A stretch of 64,000 nt of DNA from Pholiota molesta (Eukaryota; Basidiomycota; Agaricomycetes; Agaricales; Strophariaceae), in assembly GCA_014925825.1 (NCBI GenBank), contig JACGCK010000025.1:372001-436000 (forward strand), given 5' to 3'. Numbering within the stretch: the first letter of the stretch is position 1; each line of letters opens with the position of its first letter. The notes beneath the pieces are model-generated. The model was not told the origin of the DNA and ran no database searches. It saw nothing but the letters and a program-made list of their open reading frames with translations. Positions 63,140-64,000 of this stretch are shown one piece after another. A program made the position numbers and the translations under genes.

Positions 63140-64000
63140 ATGTCTCAGAGCAACAGACTATCGCAATCCATTACTGGCAGTTGGAAATCGGAAAGCATTG
63201 GGCAGCCATTTATCTATCCTACAGATGAAGAATCGGTAGCTTGGCTGGAGGCATGGAAATTGGTGCCGGCTCGAGGTGCGTTCCCAAACTGAAGGTGCCC
63301 TTTGTCGGTTTGAATCTTATATGCACTTCACCTCGCGCAGACTTAATTGATTCTCGTATCGTGTCAATCGAGGCGAATACCAGTGTGGAAGATGCATGCG
63401 AGGTATGCGTTTATATATGTATATGCGCTTCGATGTGCGCCTGATTGTTTGCACTTTTCTACAACATAGCTTCTGCTGAGGGAAGACATTCCGTGCTTGG
63501 CCGTTCGAACTCTATCTCCAGAATCTACCATTGGGAATCTATACCACGGATTATTCGATGTGAGAGTCAGAATCTCAGATGTATGCGTGTGCAAATGCTC
63601 ACACTGATTCTAACAGTATGCAGATGTGAACGCTTTCCTGACGCTGGCAGCGACACGGCATACCTTCCTCCCTGACGACCTTCGGGGAAATTCACGAGTC
63701 AATGACATAGTGACGGCAGCCAAAGCTGGTCGGGTACCCGTTCATCTCGTTAGCAGTATGTACTTATCGTTCAAATTAGCAGCTCAATCCGTGCTCATCG
63801 AAATATTCTCTCGCAGATCTCTCGGATAAGAATCCCATTGAGGTTCTTCCTCACAATGCCACTATAATCTCGTTATTGGAGGTATTCGCACGTGGCGCTC
63901 ATCGAGGTCAGTATTCTTTCACTCATTTGCAATTTAAAATTACACAAGGTCACCTCGCGCTAACGCCTCATGTTCAGCCATTATTCAGTCTTCTATCAAT
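63140..64000 (+). CDS. CBS-domain protein, 5' part (continues past the window)
   Basis: Adenine-nucleotide-sensing CBS (Bateman) protein in the style of AMPK gamma/Snf4 or Sds23. Exons 63140-63275, 63341-63402, 63470-63559, 63617-63755, 63817-63906 and 63978 onward join in one frame. The first CBS half contains ARDLIDSRIVSIEANTS and EDIPCLAVRT, followed by YHGLFDYADVNAFLTLA. The second begins SDKNPIEVLPHNATIISLL, then VFARGAHRAIIQSS. The start ATG at 63140 gives a short Ser-rich N-terminus. Fold assignment is good; the orthologue cannot be fixed without the missing 3' part. Confidence 0.82.

Overview
This 64-kb window is nuclear DNA from a filamentous basidiomycete, most likely an Agaricomycete mushroom-forming fungus. 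The evidence is the gene architecture: genes are cut by many short introns (about 48-102 nt, GT-AG with two GC-AG exceptions), several exons are under 40 nt, tRNA genes carry introns, and the families present (BSC6-like MFS carriers, cytochrome P450s, leucine-rich-type F-box proteins, an Egh16/Gas1-like secreted protein, an Aly/REF factor, a Ran1/Ksp1-like kinase) are those of Agaricomycetes. No operons, CRISPR arrays, rRNA genes or recognisable transposon proteins are visible. All exon boundaries were inferred by eye from splice consensus, reading-frame continuity and, for the duplicated genes, by comparison with the paralogue.

Layout. 1-13.5 kb holds housekeeping and regulatory genes: a Ran1/Ksp1-type kinase running off the left edge, a KEN-box nuclear protein with MluI-box and E-box promoter elements, an imperfect tandem duplication, an NCS1 nucleobase permease of 14 exons, a 6-phosphofructo-2-kinase whose phosphatase catalytic His is a Ser, and an Aly/REF mRNA-export factor. 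14.5-34.5 kb is an oxidative/transport neighbourhood: a BSC6-like MFS carrier, two paralogous P450 genes in inverted orientation about 10 kb apart, and between or beside them a single-pass membrane protein, a tRNA-Thr, a broken SGNH/GDSL esterase, an F-box protein, a zinc alcohol/formaldehyde dehydrogenase, two tRNA-Lys genes and a FAD monooxygenase. 34.5-48.7 kb is gene-poor and carries two paralogues of a seven-helix membrane family that I know only as uncharacterised in Agaricomycetes. 48.7-55.3 kb has glutamine:fructose-6-phosphate amidotransferase, a tandemly duplicated segment and an Egh16-like secreted protein with an Ala-rich tail. 55.3-64 kb is mostly empty, with a frameshifted F-box-like gene, a class 3 lipase and a CBS-domain gene running off the right edge.

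How the genes work together. The 2-kinase and GFA1 both act on fructose-6-phosphate (glycolytic signalling and entry to chitin precursor synthesis), but they lie 37 kb apart and nothing suggests a cluster. The 14.5-34.5 kb block (carrier, two P450s, FAD hydroxylase, dehydrogenase, dead esterase) looks like a catabolic or tailoring set, but no terpene synthase, PKS or NRPS core gene is present. The most notable observations are the inverted P450 duplication, the His-to-Ser phosphatase change, the esterase pseudogene, the two GC-AG introns, the tRNA-Lys pair with unrelated introns, and the tandem duplication that carries a relic of the 3' end of the Egh16-like gene.
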